Below the pieces are notes generated by a model, which was not told the origin of the DNA, did not search any database, and saw nothing but the letters and a program-made list of their open reading frames with translations. 64,000 nt of DNA from Ardenticatenaceae bacterium (GTDB lineage: Bacteria; Chloroflexota; Anaerolineae; Promineifilales; Promineifilaceae), in assembly GCA_011525915.1 (NCBI GenBank), contig WYBM01000028.1, positions 62,001 through 126,000 on the forward strand, read 5' to 3'. Below, piece by piece: positions 33,287-42,924 of this stretch (positions are counted from its first letter, which is position 1; each line of letters opens with the position of its first letter). The position numbers and the translations under genes were made by a program.

Positions 33287-34000
33287 TCATGATTTCCATC
33301 GTTCTGCGATGATCTGCCCATCTTTGATGGTTGCCTGTTCCGGGTAGGGAGCGCGCCCCGGCTCATGGGGGGCAATGGCGATCTGGTTGGCGATGCGTAG
33401 TTGGGTGGGATTAAGATCAAGGGCGCAAATAACGGCCGTGCCATCGCCCAATGCCCCGGCATGAACCAATCCTCGTAGCCGGCCCCACACCAGCACATCA
33501 CCACCGGCCACCACTTCCGCGCCGGGGTTGACATCGCCGAAAATGACAACATCACCTTCGTGATAAATGGAGCGGCCAGAGCGCACTGTCTCTTTGAGCA
33601 GCAGCACGTTGGGGCTGTTGGCCGGTTCTTTGCCATCAGCAGCAATGCCCGGTTCGGCTGCCAATGTATTGCCGTCCAGGTCTGTATTACTACCGGCCAG
33701 CCGAATGGCCAGGTCTAATTCACGAGTGAGGGTGCGTGTGGTGGCATCTTCCGCCAGGATCGCCCACAACTCCAGGTTGTGTTCAATAAATAGACGTTGT
33801 AATTGTAAAATTTGGGGTTTACTCAACGGCCGTGGTCCCACTTGCAGGGCTACGCGGCTGCCCTGGAAGAATGACCCTTTTTGGGTAAGCTCATCTGCCA
33901 ACTGCGCGCACAGTGTTTCAAACGACCCCTCGCTGGGGGGGGTAATGAGCAAACCTTCTCTTATCCCTTTAACGCGCAATTGCTGTGCCTGTTCAATCAT
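33287..34000 (-). CDS. minC: Septum site-determining protein MinC
   Basis: 237 residues. The N-terminal domain (VKGIREGLLITPPSEG) has the MinC-N pattern and inhibits FtsZ. After a linker comes the right-handed beta-helix domain: RSGRSIYHEGDVVIFGDVNPGAEVVAGGDVLVWGRLRGLVHAG, the conserved MinC-C core that binds MinD. First gene of the min cluster. No clear ribosome site precedes the ATG. Confidence 0.94.
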   Translation of the reverse strand: MIEQAQQLRVKGIREGLLITPPSEGSFETLCAQLADELTQKGSFFQGSRVALQVGPRPLSKPQILQLQRLFIEHNLELWAILAEDATTRTLTRELDLAIRLAGSNTDLDGNTLAAEPGIAADGKEPANSPNVLLLKETVRSGRSIYHEGDVVIFGDVNPGAEVVAGGDVLVWGRLRGLVHAGALGDGTAVICALDLNPTQLRIANQIAIAPHEPGRAPYPEQATIKDGQIIAERWKS

Positions 34001-34147
34001 ATGGTAATCTATAGTCTATAGTTATGTCAATCTTCCAGTCTATGCGGGACAATTCAACAAAACTGAGTGTTGTAATAATACAACAAAACTATGAGCATTG
34101 CAAGAGGGTTTCACCGATGGCGCTTTTACTGAGTTTGGGCAGGCACA

Positions 34148-35236
34148 TCAGGGGGCATAGCTGGCCAGACGCACCGGTAAACGACGGCGGCCCCATTGGC
34201 CGGCACGGCCGTCAAACAGACCGGCGCAGGCTGCACCGCATGTGGGGCAATGGCCATCGTCTGTGAGCCGGTAAACTTTTAGATCGTACCAATCCCGTTC
34301 AATGAGCGGCGTATGGCAGTGATGGCAGGAAGTTGTGCCCCCCTGACGGTCATGCACGTTGCCGGTGTAGGCGTAGCGCACACCGTTCTGGCGGGCGATG
34401 TTGCGGGCCCGGGTGAGGGTGGCCGGTGGTGTGTGGGGCACATCCATCATTTTATAATCTGGGTGAAAGGCGCTAAAGTGCATGGGCACGTCGGGCCCCA
34501 GGTTTTCTACCACCCACTGGGTCATCGCTTGCAACGTTTCATCACTGTCGTTATGGCCGGGAATGATAAGATTGGTGATTTCAAACCAGACATTTGTTTC
34601 ATGTTTTAAGTAGATGAGGGTATCCAGGACGGGCTGCAGCTGGCCGGCACACAGTTTTTTGTAAAATGCCTCGGTAAAACCCTTCAGGTCTACATTGGCG
34701 GCATCCATGTACTGGTAAAATTCATGGCGCGGTTCGGCACACATATACCCGGCGGTAACGGCCACGGATTTAAGGCCTCGTTCACGGCAGGCAGCCGCCA
34801 CGTCTATGGCATACTCCATAAAGATGACAGGATCGTTATAGGTGAACGCTACACTGCGGCAGCCTAATTCCTGGGCGGCGTGGGCGATGGTTTCGGGAGC
34901 AGCCTGGTCCGCCAGGGTATCGATCTCACGTGATTTACTGATGTCCCAATTTTGGCAAAATTTACAAAAGAGGTTACAACCGGCGGTGCCAAAACTGAGG
35001 ACAGGGGTACCTGGTAAAAAGTGGTTAAGTGGCTTCTTTTCGATGGGATCTACGCAGTAGCCGCTGGAACGGCCGTAGGTGGTCAACACGATCTGGTCAT
35101 CTTGGCGCTGGCGCACAAAGCACATACCCCGCTGCCCTTCCTCTAACTTGCAGGCCCGCGGACAGACATCACATTGAACACGGCCGTTGTCCAGCCGGTG
35201 CCAATACTTTGTAGGAGTAGTATCTGTTGGTATCAT
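34148..35236 (-). CDS. amrS: AmmeMemoRadiSam system radical SAM enzyme
   Basis: 362 residues from ATG 35236, with AGGGGACAA upstream. An upstream in-frame start would add 18 residues. It has an N-terminal Cys-rich motif CDVCPRACKLEEGQRGMC and the radical SAM cluster CNLFCKFC (Cys87, Cys91, Cys94). HFSAFHPDYKM and the C-terminal zinc-ribbon-like TSCHHCH and CPTCGAAC are typical of AmrS. The partners AmrA and AmrB (AMMECR1/Memo) are not in the window. The family modifies an unknown substrate, and the reaction is not established. Confidence 0.93.
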   Translation of the reverse strand: MIPTDTTPTKYWHRLDNGRVQCDVCPRACKLEEGQRGMCFVRQRQDDQIVLTTYGRSSGYCVDPIEKKPLNHFLPGTPVLSFGTAGCNLFCKFCQNWDISKSREIDTLADQAAPETIAHAAQELGCRSVAFTYNDPVIFMEYAIDVAAACRERGLKSVAVTAGYMCAEPRHEFYQYMDAANVDLKGFTEAFYKKLCAGQLQPVLDTLIYLKHETNVWFEITNLIIPGHNDSDETLQAMTQWVVENLGPDVPMHFSAFHPDYKMMDVPHTPPATLTRARNIARQNGVRYAYTGNVHDRQGGTTSCHHCHTPLIERDWYDLKVYRLTDDGHCPTCGAACAGLFDGRAGQWGRRRLPVRLASYAP

Positions 35237-35576
35237 CTTAGTTGTCCCCTGCCGGCGGCCCCTCACTGCTGAGAGACGGCCAGCATTCACTTACCTTACT
35301 ATTTACAGTATACTACTCCGGCAAAGCTGTGAACAGGTGCATGTGGCTGTGAATGAGTAGTGTGCTGATAGTTGTGATTGGGTGGCCAGCGACGATGCAG
35401 CATACATTTACCACAAACTTGCCCCCAAGCCGTTCGACCAGGATATGCGGGATCGTTTGGCCCGGTTGGTAGCGGGCAGGGGGTGTGTTCTTTGCCCGCA
35501 ACGCTGATTAACGGGATAATAACCATTGTCAACAGCAATCAATGAGGGTAGTCAGTGATCATGGAGAATGAAAGGT
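35237..35576. other. Gene-free spacer
   Basis: A 340-bp divergent spacer between amrS and the repeat protein gene. The short minus-strand ORFs here have no ribosome sites or protein-like composition. No palindrome, RNA structure or clear promoter stands out. Confidence 0.5.
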
Positions 35577-36188
35577 ATGAGTGAAGCAAACCAGGAACAA
35601 GAGACAGCCAAGAATGTGCCCGAAGAAACGATGAGCGCTGCAGAGGCGGAGTTATTAGCGCGTAAGCATGAACTGCTGGACGAACTGGATAAGCTGGTGG
35701 TGGATTTGCGTGCCGCTGTTCCTGAATCAGGCGTAGATGCCTATTCGCCGATGTTCTTTCTCTCTTACATACGGTCTAACCTGGGACGGCTGTCACCGGA
35801 TGCGCAGCTAGGCATTTTAGAAAGTTTTGAGGGCATGACCCGTGAAGATGTGATGGATATAGATACGTGGAAGGGCATGGCGTATATGTTTGGCTATTCT
35901 GCACGTTTTCAAGCGGGTCAATTAAAAGATAAGCTGAATGAGAGACTGCCAACGCCATTGCAGCCGGACACAACCATTAACCTGATGAAACAAGCGCTGG
36001 AGCGGTTTACACCAGAGGTGGCCAAAAACGTCATGGAGACGTTCCAGGGCGCGTCGCGGGAGGATTTGATGGACCCGGACACGTGGAAAGGCATCTGGTA
36101 CATGCTGAATTATTCATTGCAATTTCAGATGGATAAACTGCGGGAACGGGCGGCAGGGGAGACGGCCGTGGACGACGACGCGGCATAG
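35577..36188 (+). CDS. Protein with two internal repeats, unknown function
   Basis: 203 residues from ATG 35577, with GGAG 10 nt upstream; ATG 35568 is in frame but too close to that site. After a charged, helical N-terminus there are two copies of a module of about 50 residues. The first has LSPDAQLGILESFEGMTRED then VMDIDTWKGMAYM. The second has FTPEVAKNVMETFQGASRED then LMDPDTWKGIWYM. The tail is acidic. No signal or membrane segment. It is 12 nt before an SCP2-like gene, so the pair is likely co-transcribed and may act together on lipids. I do not recognise the family. Confidence 0.75.
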   Translation: MSEANQEQETAKNVPEETMSAAEAELLARKHELLDELDKLVVDLRAAVPESGVDAYSPMFFLSYIRSNLGRLSPDAQLGILESFEGMTREDVMDIDTWKGMAYMFGYSARFQAGQLKDKLNERLPTPLQPDTTINLMKQALERFTPEVAKNVMETFQGASREDLMDPDTWKGIWYMLNYSLQFQMDKLRERAAGETAVDDDAA

Positions 36189-36200
36189 GGCAGCAACGTT

Positions 36201-36605
36201 ATGGCGATCTTTAAGAGTGATGAGCAGTTGTATACGTGTATGCGTGATTTATTTAGCCGCATTGAAGTTCAGGAGCCGGCAGCGGCAGACAGCCTATTGA
36301 AGTCAAAGATGTGTTATGCCTTTCATTTTTCAGAGCCGGCGGCGGCTATGATGGTAGATGCCCGAAAACGGCCGTTGCAAATTACCTATGGTGCCACCAC
36401 CAGCAAGCCAGATCTGGCGATAGAACTTACGGCAGACGCATTTCACCAGATTTTATTAGGCGATTTATCTTTAACCAAAGCGATGGGCAGCAAGCAGCTC
36501 ATCCCCAAAGGGCCTGTTTGGAAAGTGACATCGGTAGCCGATTTGTTTCGCCACGCCCAGCGCATTTACCCCACAGTGGCCACGGCAAACGGCTTAGAGA
36601 GCTAG
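36201..36605 (+). CDS. SCP2 sterol-binding domain protein
   Basis: 134 residues. The SCP2 fold pattern is visible: an N-terminal helix pair, then YAFHFSEPAAAMMVDARK, LQITYGATTSKPDLAIELTADAFHQILLGDLSLTKAMGSKQLIPKG, with the late helices VADLFRHAQRIYP. SCP2 domains bind lipids or fatty acyl chains in a hydrophobic tunnel. It follows the repeat protein by 12 nt. The stop overlaps the end of the convergent glycosyltransferase gene by 12 bp. Confidence 0.82.
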   Translation: MAIFKSDEQLYTCMRDLFSRIEVQEPAAADSLLKSKMCYAFHFSEPAAAMMVDARKRPLQITYGATTSKPDLAIELTADAFHQILLGDLSLTKAMGSKQLIPKGPVWKVTSVADLFRHAQRIYPTVATANGLES

Positions 36606-37805
36606 TGATTTATAGAGCTTTTCATGCGCGGTGATCATGTTAGTGATAGAGAAATGGCGTAGCACATGCTCCCGTGCGAACTGCCCCATTTTTTGCGCTT
36701 TTGGAGGATCCGCCAAAACAGCGATCAAGGCTTCAGCCAAGTCTTCTGGCGCGTGACCGTGAACTAACACCCCCCCCTTGCCGTTTATTACTACTTCTGG
36801 GATACCTTCAACATGTGATGCCACACTTGGTTTGCCCATAATTCCTGCTTCAGCAAAAACAATACCAAACGCCTCCCAACGAGAAGCCAATGAAAACACA
36901 TCGATAATGGAAAGTAGCTCTGGAATATCACGCCGCCAACCTAAAAAGTGAACGTGATTTTGGATATTTAAATGGCAGCACATAGCTTCTAACTCAGGTC
37001 GTAATGGGCCATCACCAATGAGAAGGACATGAGCTTCAGGATATACTTGTCTTACCAGTGCAACGGCGTGCAAAAAAATGTCTGGCCCTTTTTGCTCTTC
37101 AAGTCTGCCGACAAATCCGATCACTTTGTCTGATTCGGATAATCCTAACACTTGCCGCCGCTTCATCAAGGATTCGCTATCAATTGCTATTGACAGAAAT
37201 GAGTCGGTGTCAACAGCATAATGAATCGTACAGATTTTGCCTGGCGCCGTGATCTGTTTTTGGATGGCTTTTTGGCAGATAAAATGCGAGCCAGCAATAT
37301 AGTAAGTGGTAAAATAATCCCACAGTTGCTCTAGTTTCAGGTAAAGGAACTTCTGCAAAGTCGGCGAGTAAGGATGAGCAGCAAACGTATGTATCATGTG
37401 AATGACAACAGGGACCCCAGCTAATTTTGCTGCTAAGCGGCCGACTAACCCAGCTAACGTATTATGCGTATGTACGATATCTACTTGATGTTCTTTTAAG
37501 TAGCGGTATAGCGTCCAGCAATCTAACCACATACGATAAAGGTTGGCTGATCGGCTCATTTGTAAGGGAAGCAATGCTACATCATTGTCATTAAAGAGGT
37601 GATCCAGGTGTTGCCCGGGAGTGAACGCAACAGCAGTTTCAAAGTGCTCCTGGTTGATAAACTTTGTCAAGTAATATACGTGTATCCCCGCTCCACCTAC
37701 GGTAGAGGTGATAATGTGCAACACTTTAAGCTTTTTTGTTCCCTGATAGGGCACTTCATGAAGAATCTCGGATTTGCTCATAAACGGATATGGTTTTTGC
37801 GGCAC
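36594..37805 (-). CDS. GT4 glycosyltransferase (EPS locus)
   Basis: 403 residues from GTG 37805, with GGGAGG close upstream. An internal ATG at 37781 (MSKSEILHE) is possible. N-terminal nucleotide-fold: VLHIITSTVGGAGIHVYYLTK. The C-terminal donor-binding half has VIGFVGRLEEQKGPDIFLHA and FSLASRWEAFGIVFAEAGIMGKPSVAS, with the EX7E motif. Last gene of the minus-strand polysaccharide operon. It overlaps the gene before it by 50 bp. Sugar specificity is not readable. Confidence 0.9.
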   Translation of the reverse strand: MPQKPYPFMSKSEILHEVPYQGTKKLKVLHIITSTVGGAGIHVYYLTKFINQEHFETAVAFTPGQHLDHLFNDNDVALLPLQMSRSANLYRMWLDCWTLYRYLKEHQVDIVHTHNTLAGLVGRLAAKLAGVPVVIHMIHTFAAHPYSPTLQKFLYLKLEQLWDYFTTYYIAGSHFICQKAIQKQITAPGKICTIHYAVDTDSFLSIAIDSESLMKRRQVLGLSESDKVIGFVGRLEEQKGPDIFLHAVALVRQVYPEAHVLLIGDGPLRPELEAMCCHLNIQNHVHFLGWRRDIPELLSIIDVFSLASRWEAFGIVFAEAGIMGKPSVASHVEGIPEVVINGKGGVLVHGHAPEDLAEALIAVLADPPKAQKMGQFAREHVLRHFSITNMITAHEKLYKSLAL

Positions 37806-38868
37806 ATGCCTCCCAGGTGAATTGGCTTGCCCGTGCTCGCCCCTGTTGACGCATGGACATTCTTAAGTCAGGCTCGCGTAAAATACGGGTAATTGCGGCA
37901 GCAAAGCCGGTGGGGGTGTTTGCGTTGACTATTAACCCGGCTGTCCCTACTACTTCTGGCAGCGACGCCGCCTGACTGGCAACCACTGGTGTTCCTGCGG
38001 CCATTGCTTCTAGTATAGGCAAGCCAAAACCTTCATAGTAAGAAGGGAGTACAAAGGCGGTAGCATACGCGTAAATGGCCGGTATATCATCCTCAGCAAT
38101 GTACCCCACCTCTCTTACTTGATCATGTAGGTCCATCTGGTGTATTGTCTCTGATAGGTCCATTTGATGTTGCGCATTCTTTCCCGCCATTACCAATTTT
38201 ATAGGTTCCCCTTGTTTCCTCAATTGTTGGAGCGCTGCCAACAAAACGGGCAGGTTTTTCCAAGGTTTTCGTGTCCCCAAATAGAGTATGTATTGCTCTG
38301 GAATCTTGTATCTTTCTTGCAGTATGGTTAACTCAACCCCTGGAGGATCGAAGTAGCCGGGATCAACTCCCAAGTGGGTCACAGTAATCTTGTCTGGTTG
38401 TACGGATAAGTGCATTTGTAATTCCCGGCCAGTGAAATGCGAATTGGCTATCAGGTGAGCTGCCCTCCAAACGGCCGTTTTGGTCATCCAATGATTATAC
38501 AAACGGGCGAGACGAGAAAACATGGCATCCGGGTAGCGAAACCCCACCAGATCATGGATAGTAACCACCAGCGCACAAGGGGTTAGAAGAGGGGCGACAT
38601 AGTGGGTTGCATGGAAAAGGTTCAATCTGTCCTGACGGATACGCTGTGGCCATTGCCACTGCTCCTGTAGAGAAAATACTGGTGAAGGGAAAACCATGTT
38701 CGTTGCCCTAGGATGTTGGCTTCCATAAAGATGGCAGGCTTCGGCCGTAGTGAAGTAGAAGATATATTCGTGACGTGGCCCGATCTCAGGCAGATGTTTG
38801 GCTAAAGCCTGGATATAACGGCCGATCCCTGGCCAATGAGCCAGTCGTGCATCAAACCCGATCCTCAT
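37756..38868 (-). CDS. GT4 glycosyltransferase (EPS locus)
   Basis: 370 residues from ATG 38868 (MRIGFDARLAHWPGIGRYIQ), overlapping the previous stop as ATGA, so translation is coupled. Blocks: LFHATHYVAPLL, VTIHDLVGFRYP, VTHLGVDPGYF, ILYLGTRKPWKNLPVLLAAL, and VLPSYYEGFGLPILEAMAAGTPVVAS with the EX7E motif. Resembles mannosyltransferase- and rhamnosyltransferase-type GT4 enzymes. The acceptor is unknown. Confidence 0.92.
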   Translation of the reverse strand: MRIGFDARLAHWPGIGRYIQALAKHLPEIGPRHEYIFYFTTAEACHLYGSQHPRATNMVFPSPVFSLQEQWQWPQRIRQDRLNLFHATHYVAPLLTPCALVVTIHDLVGFRYPDAMFSRLARLYNHWMTKTAVWRAAHLIANSHFTGRELQMHLSVQPDKITVTHLGVDPGYFDPPGVELTILQERYKIPEQYILYLGTRKPWKNLPVLLAALQQLRKQGEPIKLVMAGKNAQHQMDLSETIHQMDLHDQVREVGYIAEDDIPAIYAYATAFVLPSYYEGFGLPILEAMAAGTPVVASQAASLPEVVGTAGLIVNANTPTGFAAAITRILREPDLRMSMRQQGRARASQFTWEACAAKTISVYEQIRDSS

Positions 38869-40046
38869 AGCGTATGTAAAACCTCGTTTAGTTTCAAGGT
38901 ACAGGCCTCCCAACTATAAACGTTTTCTACCAGACTACGGGCTGCTGTTCCCAATTGTTGACGCAGTGATGGATTAGCCAAGAGATATAAAATAGTGGAA
39001 GCTGTGTTTTCAGCATTTTCTGCGATCAGGACATGATGATTAGGCACTAGGTCAAGCCCTTCTAGCCCGACCGAAGTGCTTACGATAGCCTTCCCCATTG
39101 CTGCGGCCATAAGTGCTTTAAGTCGTGTTCCACTGCCACTTCGCAAGGGAATAATTACAACACTAGCTCCCGCCAGATAGGGGCGCACATCAGGTACTGT
39201 CCCGGTAACATCGAGACGATTATGGTCTCCCAGAGCCTGGACAGCTTTGGTGGGATTGCGCCCTACAATTGCCACGGTAGTTTTGGGCCGTGTCTGCCAT
39301 ATGAGAGGCATGATATCTTTGGCCAAATGGAGTGCAGCATCAATATTAGGATGATAATCCATACTGCCAACAAACACGATATCATATGGGATTTTCTCTG
39401 ACCAATGGGGATGAAACTCCGCAACGTCCACCCCATTGGATACAACATCAATATTATTTGCGCCAGATAGTAGTTGCAACCGACGCTGATCGGTGGTTGA
39501 AGTAGTGACACATTTGCTGAAATGGTAAGGTAAATTGGCTTCAAAACGTTGAATGAGAGGTTTTTGCAGATAGCCATGTACCTTTTTCAGATCCCAATGT
39601 TGATTAATGGCAAAACGTTCGTACAAAATGGTAGCCACATCGTGTAAATCTACCAAACTTGGCACAGAAATACTCCGTACTGCTTCACTAATGTATTGAG
39701 ATTCTACTACCACGCGGTCCGGTTTGACCAGGGCTACTACCTGTTGGATTGTAGATGTTAGATGTGGCGACAAATATTTAGAGAGGATATAAGGTCTTCT
39801 ATTCCCCAAACTACGCCAGATTCGCCAAGTAGTGTGCCAGATGGAATGGGACTGCCACACAAGGTGGTATGATTGGCAATACGGCCGTACAGCTTCTACC
39901 CAACTGTCATTTAACTGTCCAAAAACCCCCGAAACGAGGTGTAACTCGTGCCACTGAGCTAGGTGACGTAAAAAATAATACATACGAATCCGCCCACCTT
40001 GGTCTAATGGATACGGCCATTCAGGAGTAATGAACACGATTTTCAT
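38865..40046 (-). CDS. GT4 glycosyltransferase (EPS locus)
   Basis: 393 residues. N-terminus MKIVFITPEWPYPLDQGGRIRMYYFLRHLA is GT4-like; GSMDYHPNIDAALHLAKDIMP and VVIIPLRSGSGTRLKALMAAAMGKAIVSTSVGLEGL are the donor half (the 'sugar transferase, PEP-CTERM/EpsH-associated' style). It begins 3 nt after the methyltransferase stop and overlaps the next gene by 4 bp. Confidence 0.9.
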   Translation of the reverse strand: MKIVFITPEWPYPLDQGGRIRMYYFLRHLAQWHELHLVSGVFGQLNDSWVEAVRPYCQSYHLVWQSHSIWHTTWRIWRSLGNRRPYILSKYLSPHLTSTIQQVVALVKPDRVVVESQYISEAVRSISVPSLVDLHDVATILYERFAINQHWDLKKVHGYLQKPLIQRFEANLPYHFSKCVTTSTTDQRRLQLLSGANNIDVVSNGVDVAEFHPHWSEKIPYDIVFVGSMDYHPNIDAALHLAKDIMPLIWQTRPKTTVAIVGRNPTKAVQALGDHNRLDVTGTVPDVRPYLAGASVVIIPLRSGSGTRLKALMAAAMGKAIVSTSVGLEGLDLVPNHHVLIAENAENTASTILYLLANPSLRQQLGTAARSLVENVYSWEACTLKLNEVLHTL

Positions 40047-40049
40047 ATC

Positions 40050-40889
40050 TCAAACAGGTTTCTCGAACAGACCAATAAAACGTACATAACAGGCTGGGTC
40101 CAACTCCTGCTCATTTGTGATATGTAGCACCTGGAAACTTACTCCCTGAGCATAAGTGGCAACACGCATAAACAACGCCTGAGGGTTGTAGTGTCGTCCA
40201 AATTGATTATTCCAGCCTACCTTACGATATAAACTGGCGCCATCATCCACCACGATTTGTGAAGAGGCAAAGAGGCTGGGATCTGTCCAGATAGTATATT
40301 GCTGGTGGATATACAAGGGTACAATAACCGCGCGTCCGCCTGGTTTCAGCACTCGACAAATTTCGCTAATAAAACCAGAATCTGCATCTCCCTCAAAATG
40401 CTCAAATGTACAATGGAGGGCAATTTTGGTGATGCAGCTGTCAGGCAAAGGCAAGTCAGCAGCTGAGCCACCTATTTTCTTGTCGTGAATACCTTCAGGA
40501 TACGCCAGGTCTTGAGCATATACCCGACAGTTGTATTTGCCGTGAATCAAATCAGGATAAGGCGAGAACCAACTTCCTACATCCATGACCTGATCATCAG
40601 GCGTAAATTCTAAAAGCTCTTCGCTCAAAAAATATTCGAATTGCTTTTCCATAGAGGAGTTCCACCGTCCAAAACGGCCGTGATACTGTTGACGATATGC
40701 TTGAAAGCTTTGCCAATCTGCCTGGTATGGGCGAACAAGGATACCCAACCGATTTAATTCGACAATAACCGTATGCATATCAAGTGGTTCGAAATAGTTA
40801 TCAGGGTTTCGCTGCGTAATAGGGCGCAGGTACAGCTGGCGCATCCGTTCCAATACTCTGGTTATTGATCGGTTGTAAGGGTTCATCAT
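40050..40889 (-). CDS. SAM-dependent methyltransferase (EPS locus)
   Basis: 279 residues from ATG 40889, with ACGGAGAAAG upstream. Class I Rossmann methyltransferase: DDQVMDVGSWFSPYPDLIHG (motif I), ALHCTFEHFEGDADSGFISEICRVLKPGGRAVIVPLY (motifs II-III region). The N-terminal 90 residues are not recognised. It probably modifies a sugar or the polysaccharide end. Intergenic gap to the previous gene is 54 bp. Confidence 0.88.
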   Translation of the reverse strand: MMNPYNRSITRVLERMRQLYLRPITQRNPDNYFEPLDMHTVIVELNRLGILVRPYQADWQSFQAYRQQYHGRFGRWNSSMEKQFEYFLSEELLEFTPDDQVMDVGSWFSPYPDLIHGKYNCRVYAQDLAYPEGIHDKKIGGSAADLPLPDSCITKIALHCTFEHFEGDADSGFISEICRVLKPGGRAVIVPLYIHQQYTIWTDPSLFASSQIVVDDGASLYRKVGWNNQFGRHYNPQALFMRVATYAQGVSFQVLHITNEQELDPACYVRFIGLFEKPV

Positions 40890-40943
40890 CTTTCTCCGTA
40901 ACAATATTTTAAAGGGATACCCCTTCGCTCATAGAGTGCATTA

Positions 40944-42065
40944 TCATGTTTCGGCAGCAGATTGCGGTTTGTAGGTTTCGTTGTATAAGGCTATTGTCTG
41001 CTGAATATTGGTGGTAATGCTGAATCGGTTCACGACGTGGTCACGTGCATTTCGGCGCAATTTTATTGCCAGATTGTGATCTTGGGACAACTTTAAAATG
41101 GCGGCTGCTAGAAGGGTTGGCTGGTGGGGAGGTGTTAACAAACCAGTCATTCCATCTTCAATAGCTTCAGGAGTACCCCCAACGGCCGTGGCTACAATGG
41201 CACAGCCGCTGCTCATCGCTTCCAGGATGGCACGGGCAAATGGCTCTTGGTGCGAAGGTAAAACAAAAATATCTAGAGCTGGCAACAAGTACTCTATTTG
41301 CGAAACCTCGCCCAGGAAATGAATTCGACCCTTCACACCTAATTGACTAGCTAGATGGTACAGATGTTGGGCATACTGCTGATCTGGCTCAGGATCACTG
41401 CCGGCGATCACAAAATGAGCATCTGGCAATTGTTGTAAAATTAGTTGAGCAGCGGTCAGAAAGTCGTCAAATCCCTTGATTGGGTGCAAACGGCCTACAC
41501 TGCCGATAATGGGGCTTTCTACCGGCAATTGAAACATCTTCCTACCGGTCTGGCGGTTTACAATATCTGGTCGAAAGTGTGTTGTGTCTACACCGTTATA
41601 AATGACCCGCACCTTTGCTGGCGAAATTTTCTGAATTAATAAGGAGTGTTTGGTAGCTTCAGAAACAGCTATCAGTTTGTGAGCCTGTTGGATCAACCAC
41701 CGACCATGAGGGCGAAAAGGAGCGATATTGCGGACATGCCCAATGAGCGGAGTTTTGGTCAAACGGCTGGGGAGGGCGGCATATTGTGTGGCATCTATGG
41801 AGTTGGCGTGTACCAGGTTTATGTCGTGCTGACGGATCAGGCGTCTTATAGAATGAATTGTGCGCCCAAATGCAAACGGCCGTTTGCTCATTTCGAGCGT
41901 TTTTACGGTTACCTCACACGCCTGTAGCATTTCTACCAGTGGGCCATCTGGAGGGCAAGCAGCATATACCTCATGCATGGAAGGATCTAACCCACGAATT
42001 AGATGCAATAGGCTGTTTTCTGCTCCACTTCGATAAGCGACGTGATTAACGTATAAGATCCGCAT
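40944..42065 (-). CDS. GT4 glycosyltransferase (EPS locus)
   Basis: 373 residues from ATG 42065 (MRILYVNHVAYRSGAENSLLHL). The longer frame reads back into the neighbour. VHANSIDATQYAALPS, IYNGVDTTHFRPD, IGSVGRLHPIKGFDDFLTAA and VLPSHQEPFARAILEAMSSGCAIVATAVGGTPEAI give the GT-B fold and EX7E motif. It overlaps the previous gene by 20 bp. Confidence 0.92.
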   Translation of the reverse strand: MRILYVNHVAYRSGAENSLLHLIRGLDPSMHEVYAACPPDGPLVEMLQACEVTVKTLEMSKRPFAFGRTIHSIRRLIRQHDINLVHANSIDATQYAALPSRLTKTPLIGHVRNIAPFRPHGRWLIQQAHKLIAVSEATKHSLLIQKISPAKVRVIYNGVDTTHFRPDIVNRQTGRKMFQLPVESPIIGSVGRLHPIKGFDDFLTAAQLILQQLPDAHFVIAGSDPEPDQQYAQHLYHLASQLGVKGRIHFLGEVSQIEYLLPALDIFVLPSHQEPFARAILEAMSSGCAIVATAVGGTPEAIEDGMTGLLTPPHQPTLLAAAILKLSQDHNLAIKLRRNARDHVVNRFSITTNIQQTIALYNETYKPQSAAET

Positions 42066-42924
42066 CTGTTTTTGGTTTGAACCCCCAAAAGTAGAACCCG
42101 GCAGCAATGCGAGATGCTTCAGGCTTATGAGACAACCATTTATCCAGATATTTAAGGGGGGCAACCAGCCAGGCTGTGCCCAAAGCAACTATTTTTTGCA
42201 TAAACTGTGGAAAGAACAAGGGAATATATTCGCGTATGATCCAAACCATGGCTGAACTTGGTCCCACGGCTATGCCCGACTCCAATTTTGCAAAATGGCA
42301 CATGAGTTGTTCAATGCCTGGTAGTGTATATCGTTGGTAGTCATGAGGGTCAGCGTGAAAACCTTGTAGAAAGGGGATTTCGACATACACTTGTCCACCA
42401 GGTTTTAGAACGCGCCATATCTCGGAAACAATATCAGCCGGGTTCGGTACATGTTCCAACACCGCTTCGCAAATTACTAAATCAAAACAATTATCTAAAA
42501 ATGGGATAGCCTCGCCGAGGGCAACAACGTCTACATGAGGAAAAATATCTAACTCCAGGTTCACCACGTTTTCTCCTAATCGGCGTACCCCAGAACCAAT
42601 TTCTAGAACGGCCGTTTCTGTTGGCCATTGGCTTAAAACATAAGTGGCACCTCTCGTTACGTTAAGACTAGGGCTGGGTGGCATTAGACCTCGTTTGAGT
42701 TGCTGCTGCCAACTTGAAGGACCTCTTCCCACTCTTTTTTGCGCTATGCCATGCACGTGATTCCTTTGTGCATAAGGGAGCATAAGTAAAATCCCCTGCG
42801 CTTGCTCGAATACTGTGCTACATGCCGGGCAACGTAACTGTTTTCCCTGTGTCTGAATAGCCACACGACATGATGGGCAAGCCAGATGGGCTTTAATCCA
42901 TTCACGCCGTTCGTTGTTGTTCAT
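42046..42924 (-). CDS. Methyltransferase with N-terminal zinc ribbon (EPS locus)
   Basis: 292 residues. Residues 15-35 form a Trm112-like zinc ribbon, CPSCRVAIQTQGKQLRCPAC. The class I methyltransferase follows: AVLEIGSGVRRLGENVVNLELD (motif I), ICEAVLEHVPNPADIVSEIWRVLKPGGQVYVEIPFLQG. The C-terminal part has a hydrophobic stretch near FFPQFMQKIVALGTAWLV that may touch the membrane. It overlaps both neighbours. Confidence 0.88.
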   Translation of the reverse strand: MNNNERREWIKAHLACPSCRVAIQTQGKQLRCPACSTVFEQAQGILLMLPYAQRNHVHGIAQKRVGRGPSSWQQQLKRGLMPPSPSLNVTRGATYVLSQWPTETAVLEIGSGVRRLGENVVNLELDIFPHVDVVALGEAIPFLDNCFDLVICEAVLEHVPNPADIVSEIWRVLKPGGQVYVEIPFLQGFHADPHDYQRYTLPGIEQLMCHFAKLESGIAVGPSSAMVWIIREYIPLFFPQFMQKIVALGTAWLVAPLKYLDKWLSHKPEASRIAAGFYFWGFKPKTDADLIR

